A stretch of DNA of 64,000 bases from Cliona cf. orientalis (Eukaryota; Porifera; Demospongiae; Clionaida; Clionaidae), in NCBI GenBank assembly GCA_963930775.1, contig OZ005689.1:5580001-5644000 (forward strand). The letters run 5' to 3'. The notes beneath the pieces are model-generated. The model made no database searches. It saw only the letters and a program-made list of their open reading frames with translations, and was not told the DNA's origin. Positions 47,501 to 60,700 of this stretch are shown here, one piece after another. Position 1 is the stretch's first letter, and each line of letters begins with the position of its first letter. A program made the translations under genes and the position numbers.

Positions 47501-47731
47501 ATCTTGTGTGGATTGCTATCCTACCACTGCATTCGTTTACTACTGACAAGGAGGGCTGCCACAAGGCCTTCAGTGCAAGAAACTCAACTTTCAAGGATAC
47601 GTGTGCAAAAGGAAGAAGCTGAACTTTATGAAGAAGTCAATACAGCTGCACGCTACAAGGCACCCCATCCAATACCAAACACCCATGTTGAACTTGAAGA
47701 AAATATAGCATATGGAAACGTACAGTATTAA
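41507..47731 (+). CDS. Array receptor E, intact, 762 aa, with extra Ig-like and sushi domains
   Basis: Twelve exons: 41507-41644, 42016-42260, 42408-42586, 42931-43037, 43117-43559, 43695-43735, 43793-43884, 44092-44284, 44357-44434, 44501-44758, 45762-45977, 47433-47731. Signal peptide (MAATLAYAVWFLCVC), SHFMGGIIRWRP, Cys-rich ectodomain to about 384, SbsA-like Ig module about 384-505 (FIRIFDE, FYILLDQ, DPTMWTF). Exon 10 (about 506-591) starts ATPPEV and ends GTDVEGNVAEPVQLTW, a TPP-type Ig-like domain. Exon 11 (about 592-663) has four Cys with G..LWNP before the last, as in a sushi/CCP domain. TM about 671-695. The tail carries LYEEV and NIAYGNVQY (I-A-Y-G-N-V fits ITIM). The intron after exon 9 starts GC (GCAAGA) rather than GT. 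Paired with F by segmental duplication. Confidence 0.85.
46744..47341 (-). other. Insertion in E intron 11 with Pro/Thr-rich minus-strand frames
   Basis: Minus-strand frames at 47341-47132 and 47085-46744 are rich in Pro, Thr and His. A unit of about 38 bp with GGCAAGGGACTGTTATGTCC is tandemly repeated three times (about 47025-47125). The matching intron of F lacks this sequence. A fragment of a retroelement is possible; no domain was recognised. Confidence 0.4.
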
Positions 47732-47846
47732 ACCAGCAATAATTACACCCTCGATAACTGAAAGTATATACATACATGTCTCGACTCATTGTAGCTAGTA
47801 TTAATATGGAATAGAATTAGTATTAATTTTTGTAGTTCTTAATAAT

Positions 47847-48583
47847 TGTGTGTGCGTTTGTGTTCATTTGGAATGTGTTACTAGTTGACTGTACTCATTT
47901 CATGGGAGGAACTAGCATGCATGGGAGAATTATGGGAATCTAGCTAGTATGATAGATCAGATTGTAGTGCAGTCTATAATGATGCATAAATTTAAATACA
48001 GGGTGTCTATTGTAAATAAATTTCTTTGCTATGCAGTGCAGACTTTGATCTATCTCTCGGTGGATACATTTGCCAATTATTAAGACTTAGTAGTACACTG
48101 CATGGCTACATTAAACTACTAGTTAGACCTAGAGCAACCTCATAAGAAAGTTGGCTGACCTTTTAAAGTACTCTTGAGGACATCAATTAATTTAAAATTG
48201 ATGTCCTCAAGAGTACTTAAAAGGACAGCCAATTTTTTTATCGTGGATGGAGGAAGCTGTATGCAAATGGATGTTGTAGCTTATAGCTACCTTCATTGAA
48301 TGTTTAGACCAACAAAAAACACAATAGCAAGCATCTGATTCAGTGATTTCCTATTCTAGGTCATCATAGCTTGGGTAAGAACCTCAGGTGAAGGTGATGC
48401 TTAGACTCTCCTGTCGAGTGGAGGTCGGCTGACATGTTGAATGGATGAAATGGAACCATTAAATTTTGAAACTTTCATACTACTGCACTGATTTCAGTGT
48501 AACCGATACCTGGAGTGCTAGAGAGCGAACTTAATATTATTATACGTACAACTTCACTGGACCTTCCTTTGAAGCTGTGCAAC
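47847..48583 (+). pseudogene. Receptor relic after E: broken exons 1 and 2
   Basis: 47847-47930 matches exon 1 (TGTGTTCATTTGGAATGTGT, TTGACTGTACTCATTTCATG) without start codon and is cut after GGAGGAAC. 48359-48583 matches exon 2 (ATAGCTTGGGTAAGAACCTC, TACTACTGCACTGATTTC, TGGAGTGCTAGAGAGCGAAC) with deletions and frameshifts; it is closest to exon 2 of F. The same pair follows F at 61581-62135. Confidence 0.8.
48153..48230. repeat. 78-bp hairpin
   Basis: GGCTGACCTTTTAAAGTACT...GAGGACATCAATT pairs with AATTGATGTCCTC...AGTACTTAAAAGGACAGCC. Only the right arm persists in the duplicated block after F (about 61778-61815). Confidence 0.85.
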
Positions 48584-48708
48584 TATTTAAAGTTCAAACA
48601 CAAAAATTACTAGAGCACGTACCCCGCACACATGTACATGTGAATGATATTATGGCAATACATAACTGCAAAGGTAGCATATAAATTAAAAGTTTATAAA
48701 TAATAGTT

Positions 48709-49015
48709 AGACACTGTTCAGGAGGTTTCTATGTGATTTAGAAGACAGGGGCTCTGTGTAGAATCCCGAGCGAAGCGAGGGTTCTACTGAGCCTGAGGTC
48801 TTCTAAATCATGTAGAAACCGACTAAACAGTGTGACAGTCTAACAACTTTAGATCCTAGCAACAATGCCCAATCCTAACCATAGGCAACAATTTTTTACA
48901 GGTTTATATGAAAAATTTACAGGTTTATATGAGCTTTTTACAGGTTTATATGAGAAGTAGATACCTGCTCCTGACCAATCAGATAACAGTATTTGTTACA
49001 ACTAGGATCTAAAAA
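48709..49015. mobile_element. Hairpin-ended repeat element, copy 2 (reverse of copy 1)
   Basis: The hairpin at 48709-48833 (AGACACTGTTCAGGAGG arms, loop with CCCGAGCGAAGCGAGGG) is followed by a body with three ACAGGTTTATATGA repeats and a border GTATTTGTTACAACTAGGATCT. This is the reverse complement of the 29.1-kb border. Confidence 0.7.
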
Positions 49016-49662
49016 TGTCATAAGATCTAGTATTAATTTAATAATTAGTAGCTAGATAGCTAGTTATCCTTCAGCCTATGATTGATTGTGAACTGCATGG
49101 CTGTCGACCCTTTGCCAGTTTCCTATTTTTTGCTCTCTCTATGCATTAATAATTAATATTTTTATTGTGGTGGAAGAAAAGAGGTAGCAGCTACTTTTAC
49201 TTGGCAGTCAGACAATCACATTTCTAGTCCCAAACTGTTTGTATTAAAATTGTGGACTTGTGTCAGCAATAAACATTCATTAGCTATTCATAGACCTACC
49301 AATTGACCACTGAGCTGTATAGCTTGCTGACTCCGTACACTAACTCTATCCAAATAGATAATTAGCTATACCCATTTGGTTGTAGCTAGTTAGCACTGTC
49401 CCATAATCTCACATTTGAGTGTAATTTGCCTGTTCGTAGATTTAAGGCCACTCCAAATTAGTTTGATGCAAGTCTCCATGCATCACTTCACCATTTCATA
49501 CTCATAATGCACCCCACTCCAGGGTAAAACACGCGATCTCTGAAGACTGCATGAGTCTATTAATCTTACCATCTACTGTGTAGCTAGTGCAGTTTGTTCA
49601 GTTCAGTTAATACCAGTATAGCTAGTCTGTAGTTAGCTACCACCATGGTATACATACTGTAA

Positions 49663-50256
49663 CTAGAGCTCTATAGAGCACATACCCCGCGCGCACATTG
49701 CGCAATCTATAGGTCTGCTTTTGTTGTTGCTTGGTTATATCAAGGATTTTAATATAGACCCCATAAGCCCTGGTTGTATAATATAGGGCTCTTGGTGATA
49801 TCAGCCAAAATATCATTGAATCTCTCTCTGCACCAGATCTAGACTAGGTAGATATAGTTATCTTACATTCTGATTCGATGGGGCTTTGCATTCCAGTCCG
49901 CCAAACGTGATCCACTACCATTATTGACGACCTTTACCATCCATAATTATTCAATGCTATGCGCATGAGCAGAAAGCACAAGGCCTGTATGCATAATGCA
50001 TAGAGTGGGCACTGTCGATAGGCGTGGTTACGAAGGCTAACAAAAAGGCACTATTTATGACGCTCGTGGACCATATCCCTCGATTCGAGGCACACTGAAG
50101 CTCGTTTTTCGCCAAATGCGACTGATTCATTGTGCTTATTAGTCGCTCAGGTGCCTAGACCTCGAGATATGGCGATTTTTGTGCTAACGACAACAACAAC
50201 AACGACAACGACACGACCGATTACCACTTTACCCCCTTGCGCATGCGCGCGGGGTA
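49663..50256. mobile_element. Inserted element with TACCCCGCGCGCA inverted ends
   Basis: TACCCCGCGCGCA near the left end is mirrored by TGCGCGCGGGGTA (with a changed base) at the right end. The segment upstream of E reads straight through this point (CATACTGTAATAATCCAT near 41325), giving an empty site. The interior includes an (ACAACGAC)-type run and no recognisable protein. Confidence 0.75.
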
Positions 50257-50471
50257 ATAATCTATGCCACAGTAATAATATGGGCCTCTAATCATTGCCT
50301 TATTTTTGCATAGATAGTGAATACTCATTATGATGGACCAGGTGTGATTTGTGGTAAAGGTCGACATGCTCATGGATCACTATTAATTTTTAGATGGGCG
50401 GGGCCACACTGATCAGGGCATTTCCTGTCATACAATTTCTGCAAACTATAATTCAGTCTCAACTGAAAGAA

Positions 50472-53400
50472 ATGGCAGAAACTTTTGCTTATGCTGTGTG
50501 GTTCTTGTGTGTGTGTTCACTTGGAAGTGTATTTCCAGTTGACTGTGCTCATTTCATGGGAGGAATCATTCGATGGAGGCCAGTCAATCCAGCAGCATTT
50601 GATGGAACAGTGAGAATTGGGCACTCAGAGCAGATCGAATCATATTCACAGTGCACGCTATAAAAGTCCCCTGCTTCTATCCATGGTTATATACCTGCAT
50701 AGCTGGGCTAACCCGGCTTGCTAATAAAAAAGAAACAAATCAAGAGTATAGTTAGCACACTACTAGCTAGCTGATAGCAAATCTAGGACTCCGTCTACTC
50801 TCGGTTTATAGATTATTTATCTCTTGTTGCAGGTGCAGATAACTCATCGTATTGCTTGGAGAAGGGATACAAGTCAAGGTGGTACATGTACACAGACAAC
50901 AATAGATGCTCAGACTCTCCTGCCGAGTGGAGGTCGGCTGACATGTCAGAGTGGATGTAGTGGAACTGTCGGACACTTTTCATACTACTGCACTGACTTC
51001 AGTGTAACTGATAATTGGAGTACTGGAGAACGAACATATATGTACAATTTCACTGGATCTTCATTTGAAGCTGCGTAAATTCAGTCCTGTTCATGCATTA
51101 TGCCTAGTTATACTGCATGTCTATACACTCTGCATGATACTTTTAACGGTAGCAAGCTTAAGTGGTTCATAACATAACAGTCCATACTGGCAGTTAACAG
51201 CATTAGCTATAATAATTATTTTATAATACATGTAGATTTGCAAGTGGTGACTGGATATTACTTGTCACTGGTATAAATCAACAATGGGAATTCCGAGTGA
51301 GGGGTAATCTGACCTACAGGGAGGACACTGGCTTAGTCAACAGCCCACCAGTGGTGAACATACCTCCACTGATTCGAATACAGCAGGGATGCAACCACAC
51401 CATCAAAATACCTGGTAGCTATAATTATTATGTTTATAGTACTCAATAATAATATTAATATTCAGCTGCACTGCATGCAGTCTATAATAATGCTGGTTCT
51501 ATAGTACAATTATACATGGTTACTGATTGATATTCCATATATAAATGCTGTAAAGATAAACCAAGTGTTACAGTTATTGCAATCTTAGCCGTCACAATAT
51601 CCAACCCCAAAATTAATGTCAGGATTCATGATTCAGCTATAGAGTTACTATTTCAAACAATGTTTACTAGCTATAATTAAAATAAACAGTTGAGGATGCT
51701 GATGGTGACCCTATACGGTGCAGATGGGCTGAAACCTCCCTTAATGAGTGTGCAGATGTTTGTAGAGGCTTTCCAGCAAGTCTTAACGGAAGAGATGTGC
51801 GTTGCATTACTATAGTGTATAATCTATCCACTTCACTGAACCCTCTTACTTGATTCGTGCAGTGTGAAATACAATACACTGGTTCCAGTCTATCAACTGG
51901 TGACTATGCAGTAGCACTACAGGTTGAAGATTTCATATGTTCAACTGCCACTACACCATTGAGCAGTGTACCTGTTCAGTTTGTTGTACGTGTCCGATCA
52001 TTTCCCTCTAGTTCATGCTCTAGTAAACCAGAGTTAGTTGGAAACACTCCATTGAATGGATCCTATTTTGAAGTGCTCATCAATACATCTTGGAACACGA
52101 CAATCGTAGCAAGGGTAGCGGGCGGTTCCAATGCTACATCCATCACTGAGTTTGTTACAGCTTCCCCACTTGGGATGAGAAAGTCTAACTTAAGTCAGTG
52201 TGAAAATCCAAGGGAGAGGCAGGTGAACATCACATGGACACCAGCTGAATATCAATTTGGACCCAATATCTTTTGTTTTACTGCAATGGATGATATAGGG
52301 TAAATTGCACTTAAGCTATGATTATTATTGATAATGCATGTGTAACCTTCTATAGATTGCAATCAACTCAAAGATGTATAGTATTGCTAGTGGCTTGCAG
52401 TAAGTACAATCAACATTTTTTATTAGGAGCATGACATAATATTATGAATTTCTTTGCTTCCTGACAGAACCACCAACTATAGTTCCAGGTTCTATGTCAC
52501 CCGTGGGCGAAATCTTTTCCAACCAAAGTCATTGGTCAATGTCAATTGAATTCGATAAGCAGGTAAACTCAGAGCAAGTATATATATAATGTTGAGAGTT
52601 CTGCAAGAGCTCGTGCAATTATTAATACTTAATGTTAGGCAATAATTATTATTATGCTTGCATACACATGCAGTTCACTAGACCTACTAGAAATACGCAC
52701 ATCAGGGTGTTTGGTGAAGGAGGAGATGAGGTGGTTACTATCAATGCTAGAACATCAGCAGCTGTTAGTTATCCCAGCGATGCTTTGGGCTGTACACTGA
52801 TATTTGATGTAAACATCTGCCAGCTTCTGATAAGTCACACATTTTATATACTTCTTGATGCAGGTGAATTATGTGTATATCTATACCTCAATTATTGTGT
52901 TAATAATATTATTATTATGCATGCATGCATGCATGTGTGTGTGTGTCTCTGAGGATATCAGTACATGTTTGCATGGGTAGTGTTGTGCAAATCCTGTTTA
53001 TTTCAAAAAAATAACGTTTATTATTGTTATAGTGAAATGTTATCAAACCTACCCTGCTCAAAGCTGTAAATATAATAATATTATATACTCGCAATTCAGA
53101 ATGCATGACCATGCCGATATACTGTAGCTACTCTGTACGTATGCATTTGTAGAGTATAATAAATATTGTGTGCGTATGCATTTGTATAACTATCATTCTG
53201 CAGGTGTTGCTGTTGGTACTGACTCATTCTGCCATTCTGAGTCACCTCCATTGACAGATCCAACGCTGTGGACATTTACGACAGCTAAGCACATTGACAC
53301 ATATACCACTGATTTCACAACTGTTGAGTACACTACCATGCACACCACTGATACTGAAATGACTGAGCACACTGATCCTGTAAGTACCAAGCACACTGAG

Positions 53401-53799
53401 ACGCTTGAGTTTGAGATTCCTGAGTACACTGATACCAATGGCCAAATGAGTACCACTGCACCCAATATTAACACTGAGCCTAAGATAGAAAAAAGTGAAG
53501 TAACCTCGATGGTGTGCTTAGCAAACTCTATCGTTATCACAGTCTGCACATTACTAAGTCTTACTTTCTTATTCGGAGTCATCTGTGGCCTGATAGCTGA
53601 ATGCTGCGTTTGTGCACTACTCAAAAGGAAAGCTAAGCAACAAAGCAAGGTGTCATTGAGGCAGATATCAGAGAGAAATGACCACACAGATCATTATGAG
53701 ATATCGATGGGTGAAAGTGGGGCTGAGCTCGAGACTAGTGCTGATATCTACGATGAAATCACTCCTGACTGCAAGCCTGGGATAGGCAGCACTCGTTGA
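50472..53799 (+). CDS. Array receptor G, intact, 675 aa, Thr-rich stalk
   Basis: Nine exons: 50472-50609, 50833-51074, 51236-51414, 51690-51796, 51863-52299, 52356-52399, 52468-52562, 52674-52863, 53204-53799. Signal peptide (MAETFAYAVWFLCVC), AHFMGGIIRWRP and the family ectodomain; micro-exon 6 is 44 nt (RCIVLLVAC). The SbsA-like Ig module is about 382-502 (THIRVFGE, FYILLDA, TDPTLWTF). Unlike its neighbours it has a Thr/Glu/His-rich stalk of about 70 residues (505-577), probably O-glycosylated, before the TM (about 582-611, Cys-rich end). The tail is long, with HYEISM and IYDEI but no AYGxV motif. It has an N-terminal half of the E-H type and a C-terminal architecture of the A-D type (no second Ig or sushi). 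Confidence 0.85.
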
Positions 53800-54776
53800 A
53801 TGCATTGAACTCACCGATTAATATAAAGGGAGTTAACCTTTCAACTTGTTAGTTCAATATGTGTGTAAACGAAACTTTGCTATCGTAGTCAGTTTGTAAA
53901 CCAAGTGTAATGTAGGCCACCCATTAGTTAGCTATAATACATTGCAGGTAGCTCTGTAAACAAAATTAATGCAGCTACATGTACTGTATAAGTTCCAGCC
54001 ATATATTATAATTATGCCACATGGTATTACTGAAGTATACCATGCATTAACGTCTCTAAAGGTAGTTGTTTAACTGGGTGCAAGTTATCGAAAGTAGCTA
54101 TAAGTAAACAACAAAACTACACATGCATGGGATGGGTACACAGGTACATGGATTGGGTGGAAATGAACCCACATGCACCCCACTGGCAACACCAGAGACA
54201 CGTCACTTTCACGTACAATATATGTGGATTAATGCATGGCTTGATTTGTTACTATGCACATCTGATAATAATTAAGAAGCTAACTTCCATAGGATAGCAT
54301 CGTACATTATCGTGCGACATCAGGCTTGGTTTGTGTAATTAATTATGATCAATATCTTATTCAAGACTTTGAATCCACTGTAATAAATGCATTTGATACC
54401 ACTTGTAATAGCTTTGTAGATTTTGTATAAAATTTGCTATAATAGCTCAGCCAAGGAAACTGCGCATTTAAAAGTCAATCCAAGACTTTAATAAACTCCA
54501 AATAAACGGTAAAAACGCCCATAACTCAGCTGGATGGTAAAAGTGAAATAATTTCATCACTAAAATTTATCTTACTGGTCTAGATATCTACTCAAGAATG
54601 TCATGGTAAAGGTTGAATATCAGAATATTGTCTCCGAAATGGGAGGGGCTACATAGTCACTAGTAATTATGGTAAAGGTCGACAAAGCTGTTACTACCGG
54701 TACTATTAGATGGGTGGGCCATACTAGCGAGAGTATTAATAACCGGTAATTTTGCGTTCGGTGGCAACTAAAAGAA
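53800..54776. other. G-F spacer with promoter of receptor F
   Basis: AT-rich 3' flank of G with no coding signal, then a diverged copy of the E-H promoter block (54669-54737) upstream of the F start. Confidence 0.5.
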
Positions 54777-57700
54777 ATGGCAGCAACGTTTTTGTGGTTC
54801 TTGTGTGTGTGTTCACTTGGAAATGTGTTACCAGTTGACTCTTCTCATTTCATGGGAGGAATTATTCGATGGAGGCCAGTCAATGCAGAAGCATTTGATG
54901 GAAGAGTGAGAATTGGGCTCTCAGAGCAGATCTGGAACCACACTATATTCATAGTGCACGCTATGAAAGTCCCTTGCTTCTATCCGTGGTCATATACCTG
55001 CATAGCTAGGCTAATCCGGCTTGCTAAAAAAAAACAACAAATCATGCACACTAGCTACTAGCTATAAACTAATAGTGAATCTAGGACTCTATATCTACTC
55101 TTGGTTTAGATTATTTGATAACTATTTCTTGTTGCAGATACAGATAACTCATCGTATTGCTTGGATAAGAACCTCAAGTGAAGGTGGTACATGTACACAG
55201 GCAACAATAGATGCTCAGACTCTCCTGCCGAGTGGAGGTCAGCTGACATGTCAGAGTGGATGTAGTGGAACTGTCGGAAATTTTTCATACTACTGCACTG
55301 ACTTCAGTGTAACTGATAACTGGAGTGCTGGAGAACGAACGTATACATACAACTTCATTGGACAGGCTTCCTTTGAAGCTGTGTAAGTTTTACTAGTACA
55401 ATTATCTAGGGCATCGGCTAGTTTGAGCCAAAATTTAAACTTTTTTAGCATAATATTTTTGAATGTTTTATGCAAAATTCCATTATGATTCTCTATCAGT
55501 GTGAATGATTTTTTTTTTTTTTTTTTCCGTTTGATAAAATTTAGTGCAGAGGCAACTTTTTGGGGGGAGGGAGGGGAGCTTATAGATTAAGGTGCATGTG
55601 TTCATGATCATTCCCACTTTCAGTGGTGAGCTACACTGATTCTTTTTAATTATAACATTACCAATGATTCAAGTTATTCAATAACTAACTGGTGGAATAA
55701 TTTTTATCACTTTTAGACAAGTATGAATAGTATGCTGGCATGTATCTCTAAATCCGTTGGAGGGGTGTGGCTTATAAGGTCCCTATTACAATGTCATACT
55801 AGTACATGTGTTAACCAATAGCTTACAATTACAATGCCATACTCTTGAATTTTCAGATTTACAAGTGATGCTTGGATATCTCTCATCATAGGCAGCAGTT
55901 CATGGGAGTTCCGAGTCAGGGGTAGTCTGAGCTACAGAAGTGACACTGGTTTAGTTAACAGCTCACCAGTGGTGAACGTACCTCCTCTAATTCGCTTACA
56001 GTATGGATGCAATCGAACCATTAAAATACCAAGTAAGACTACATTTTGTACAGTCACAATCGTGATGACCTTAATTTACATTTGATTCTGTGTGTATCAC
56101 TCATGCAGAAGCATTAATTTAATGTACTCTTGCTCAGTGGCATCCCCAGTGGGTTCATTCGCATGCATCCATTCCATACATCAATGTACCCTTAGCTAGT
56201 GTTTAGCTACAAGTGGAACAAGGCCCATCATGTGACAGTTCACTGGCCCATTAGTCTGATAGATGATTCAGCTTAAGTTTGTGTGCCCATCCATGAACTT
56301 AGCTATATAATACACATTGTATTATAGTTGCTTCATACTTACTAACAGTTGAGGATGCTGATGGTGACCATGTACGTTGCAGATGGGCTGAGAGCTCCCG
56401 CAGTGAATGTGGAGGTGTTTGTAGAGGCTTCCCAGCAAGTCTTGATGAAGCTGCTGTATGTCACTGTTTTGTATGATAATATTACAGCAAGACTTAGTAA
56501 CACAGTATCTGATTATCTATTCAATCACAGTGTGAATTAGAATATCAAGCCACTGGTCAATTGCGAACTGGTAAATACGCAGTGGCACTACAAATTGAAG
56601 ATTTTGTATCGCCAACGGGCACTACACCCTTGAGCAGTGTACCTGTTCAATTTGTCATTCATGTATTCACACCCTCATCCAATCAGTTGTGCTCTACCCA
56701 ACCAGAGCTAGTTAGTACAACTCCATTGGATGGGTCGTGCATTGGGGTGCCCTTCTCTTCATCTTGGAGTACAGCTATTACAGCACGGCTACCAGGCAAC
56801 TCCACAGCTACATCAATCGTCGATATTGTCACAACATCTCCACTTGGGATGAGATTATCAGAGCTAGTTCCATCTAATCCAAGAGAGTGGCAAATGATTA
56901 TCACGTGGACGCCACAACCATCTCATTCAGGACCCAACATCTTCTGCTACTATGCACTCGATAATACAGGGTACTACATTAAATATCAATGATGCCATTG
57001 CAGTATTTTGGTAGAGTAGGAAGAGTATGATAATAATAATAATATATTATACATCTGATTGTTACAGTAGTGGTATGGATTATTATTTTATATACTTCAG
57101 CCAATCGTCTTCTCAAAGCTGCATAACCTTTCTAGGAGGCGGTTAGCACATAAAATCAATGCAGAAATTTTGGAACATGTTCAATTTTATATCTGCAGTA
57201 ACACCACCAACATTACTGCCTGCGACAATGTCACCTATGGGTGAAATCTTTTCTAATCACTCCACTTGGTCTGTTCAAGTTAATAAGCAGGTAATGTGAT
57301 TTCGACTGATATCACGGTCACTACATGTATAGGCAAAAGTCAATGCAAGAGAAAGACTTGGAGAGAGAGAGAGAAAGGGAAGGATGGAAATAGTATAGAC
57401 AGAGTAGGAGGGGAGATGTGGGCTTGAGCGAGAGAGAGGGCAGGATTTGAAATATTTATATCTCATGATTCATGCAGTTTATTAGACCACTACGAGACAG
57501 ATTCATCAGGATATTTGATGAAGGAGGAGAAATGATCATCTCCATCAATGCTGCAACATCTTCAGATGTCATTTATCCTAGCAATACCACTCTGGGACGA
57601 ACTCTGATATTCAGTATAAATTATTACTTTCCTGAAAAACGAAAATTTTACATATTACTTGATCAAGGTAAGTGAACATTCAAGCTATAGCTAACTGGAG

Positions 57701-60700
57701 TACTCAGCATTATTATCATGCATGGCCTGTGTATTATAGGCATTATTGCTGGGACCGAATTATGCAATGCTGAATCACCAGCTCTGAAAGACCCAACTGT
57801 GTGGACATTTATAATAGGCAAGATTTTAGTATGTAAATCATTTAATTTACTGTAGTTTCTGTTTTGCTACGTACACGTAGCTGATGTGACTCCACCTGAA
57901 GTTCAGCTCAGAGCACCAGTTATGTCAAATGAAGGTTTATCCATTAGTTGGTATTTCAGTGAAAATGCCTCTGCCATTTGTGAATTGCATTCTCCTTCAA
58001 TGCTCAATGTCACGACAATCCCTTGTTTAAAAAACACCGTTTTGCTCTCATATTCCCTGGAAGGCTACAGTTTATCCATTCAGGGTACAGATATTGAAGG
58101 CAATGTGGCTGAGCCTGTCCAACTTACGTGGAGCATAGGTAAGACAGTCATGCACTCAAATAATATTATTACTATTAATTTTATGCACAATCATGCAAGT
58201 ATATAGCATCTGTATAATAATTGACACACTTATGCATCCATGCATGTACGCATCAGACAATAGAGTATATACACATGCACACACATTGTGGATATTATTA
58301 TTTTGGGACTTATTTTGAACTGTTTATCTATACTAAGGAAATCCATTGACATGCATAAAAGCCCTTTTTAGTACAAATAAAGGCCCCAAATGGGAAGAGG
58401 GTATGTAGCTAACAGTGATTTACAGTAACACTGTGGTCTACACATATTATTGAGAAATTTTGTTTCAATTTTAATAATGGCAGGTTCTTAGTTAGCTATG
58501 ATTGCTCTCTTCTCCTTTAGCTAGTAAGCCCTTCGAATTCTGTGGTAGAAAAGCATTCGTATACCATTTTTATGATCAGTAGCGGCTCTGGATCCACTAA
58601 GGTATATTTTTGGGGTTCCATGCAGGAAACTGGTTAGCCTGAATTCCCATCAGGCTAGCTACAAGATGACAGTGCACATACTATAGTGTGACAACCTTTA
58701 CAATGGCTATCAATATGACCATAAAAGGAAAATTTAATGCTTAGCTACAGAACTGAGAAGAGTAAATGTCGTAACATAATATTATTATTATGGTAATGCT
58801 TTATAACTGTGCCACTGGGAATGAGTATGCATCTACAGCATAGACTAGAATAGCTAGATGTTATTAAAATGCATCATAGCACAATAATAATTAATACAAG
58901 GGACGTGTTGACATTGTGACCCATAGATCTTCGTTGTCCTCTGCACAACTGACTAGTAGACACCTTCGCCAGGGAAGAGCTTGTGCTGGTTCACTAGTAG
59001 TTCAAATGTGTATGAGAAGGCCTCAAAACACTCCTATTATGGTATTGCTCATGGACATACATTATATATAGCTATGCTACTCCGATGTAGACAGTCTCAG
59101 TCACTATAGGCCAGCTAGTGAAGTGCCTGCATGGTAGTCATACGTAGGAACTTGCGCTACATGTACATGTTACTTCCTGTGATTTTAATTTGTAGTAAAC
59201 AGCTACAAGGAATGTATGTATATGTATGTGTATCCATGGATTCATTTGTACCCATTCCAAACATCAGTACAGATTTTTTAACATGATGTTTATCTTATTT
59301 ATGTAGCTATTTGTACATACAGCAGATGGCTATACCACATATATAAACACTAAATTTGTACAGGATTACTGCTAGCTGACTTAGTATTTCAATGTGGAAT
59401 TATTAAACTTGAAATTTCAATCCAAAGATTATCAAACTGACAATATCATGTTCTTTTTCAGCTACCATCACCTGTGGTAACATAAAACTGACCGACATTG
59501 AATTAGAGCTACACATCGTAGATAACTCCATAATATCATCACTGGTTTATCACTGTGCTGAGAGCATTTCTGTACACCAAACCATCACGTCAGTGTGTTC
59601 CAGTGGTGGAGATTCACTGTGGAATCCTGATCCTGCCAGTCATGGATGTGCTAACATCAGCAGCACTGGAGCTGCAGGTATGGTGAGGTAGACTGAACTA
59701 TGCATAGCTATAGCTACATCCGCATACACTGTGAGGCTTTTATATAATATATGTAATATGGGAGGGCCTGGAACATCTGATTCAACAAGGCTATTAATTA
59801 AAGTCATCTGTACCCTCTTCCTCTGTAATAATGTATGCAGTATCATGCTTTGAGCAAGCAGTATGTCATTGATTGATTATTGATGTTGGCATAAGGTTGG
59901 CAAATAGCTGCAATAATAAGTATAATAATATTATATTATCTGAAGGAAAAAAATTTAGTGCCCCCTCCTCCCCCATGCATTGTGTTTTGGGATATCACTG
60001 AGGTGAGGTATTACGTGATTTCATCTAGTGTTCTTAAATAATTATCTTATTACTGATCACTTGCACCACAGCGCAAATGGATGCACTTGAGTGCAGAACC
60101 CTCGCCGCTACATGCATGCATGAGTCATGCGCATGTATAGCGTGGCTCACTGTGTATCACTAGATGAAAATATGGATTTCGTGCAGGTATATAGGAAATG
60201 TGTAGAATAGAGCAAATTTTCTGCTTATTTCATTTAAGTTAGCAAAAGTTCTGCCCTCTCCTCCGACAAGTATATGTAGAAAATGTCATGTTTTGATAAA
60301 TACTACAGAAGGAAATCACAATTTTGGTCTAGTGTATATAGCTATGCTGGTCACGTTTCAGTACCAGGAATATTGAACTACAATGTAACATACCCTGCAC
60401 CTGAAACATGGTTATGGTACTGTTCAAGTCTCTTCAGAGTCAGTGCATATGATGATCTAGGAGTAGGGGAAAGGCACCTGGCTATGTCATTACACAAACG
60501 GAAAGCTCAGTCTGTGATAACCTAAACTCAATTATGCACTTGAGAACCACTGCATTCCTGTTTACACTTTCACTGCACTGACAACTGACCAGAAAGGCAC
60601 GGAATTGTTATCAGTCATGTAGCTGAGGTAAGAGCCATGTAAACATAGACGGGCAACAGCTGCACACTACTACACCATTGGGCAGGACTCACTTTTCCTT

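Larger units (their letters stand above)
47732..50471. other. E-G spacer: receptor relics, hairpins, insertion, promoter of G
   Basis: It holds relics of exons 1 and 2 (47847-47930, 48359-48583), a perfect hairpin (48153-48230), a hairpin-ended element (48709-49015), a segment shared with the spacers before E and H, an inserted inverted-repeat element (49663-50256) and the G promoter block (50351-50430). Confidence 0.6.

Noticed and set aside
53193..53687. 164-aa minus-strand frame opposite the last exon of G
   Set aside because: The plus strand encodes the Thr-rich stalk, TM and tail in the correct phase; the antisense frame is a Val/Ser-rich mirror of it.
60283..60525. 80-aa plus-strand frame in F intron 11 (MSCFDKYYRR...)
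   Set aside because: It lies inside an intron fixed by the phases of exons 11 and 12, has no counterpart in E, and shows no domain. Its Met lacks any supporting context. Possibly part of an inserted element, but unsupported.
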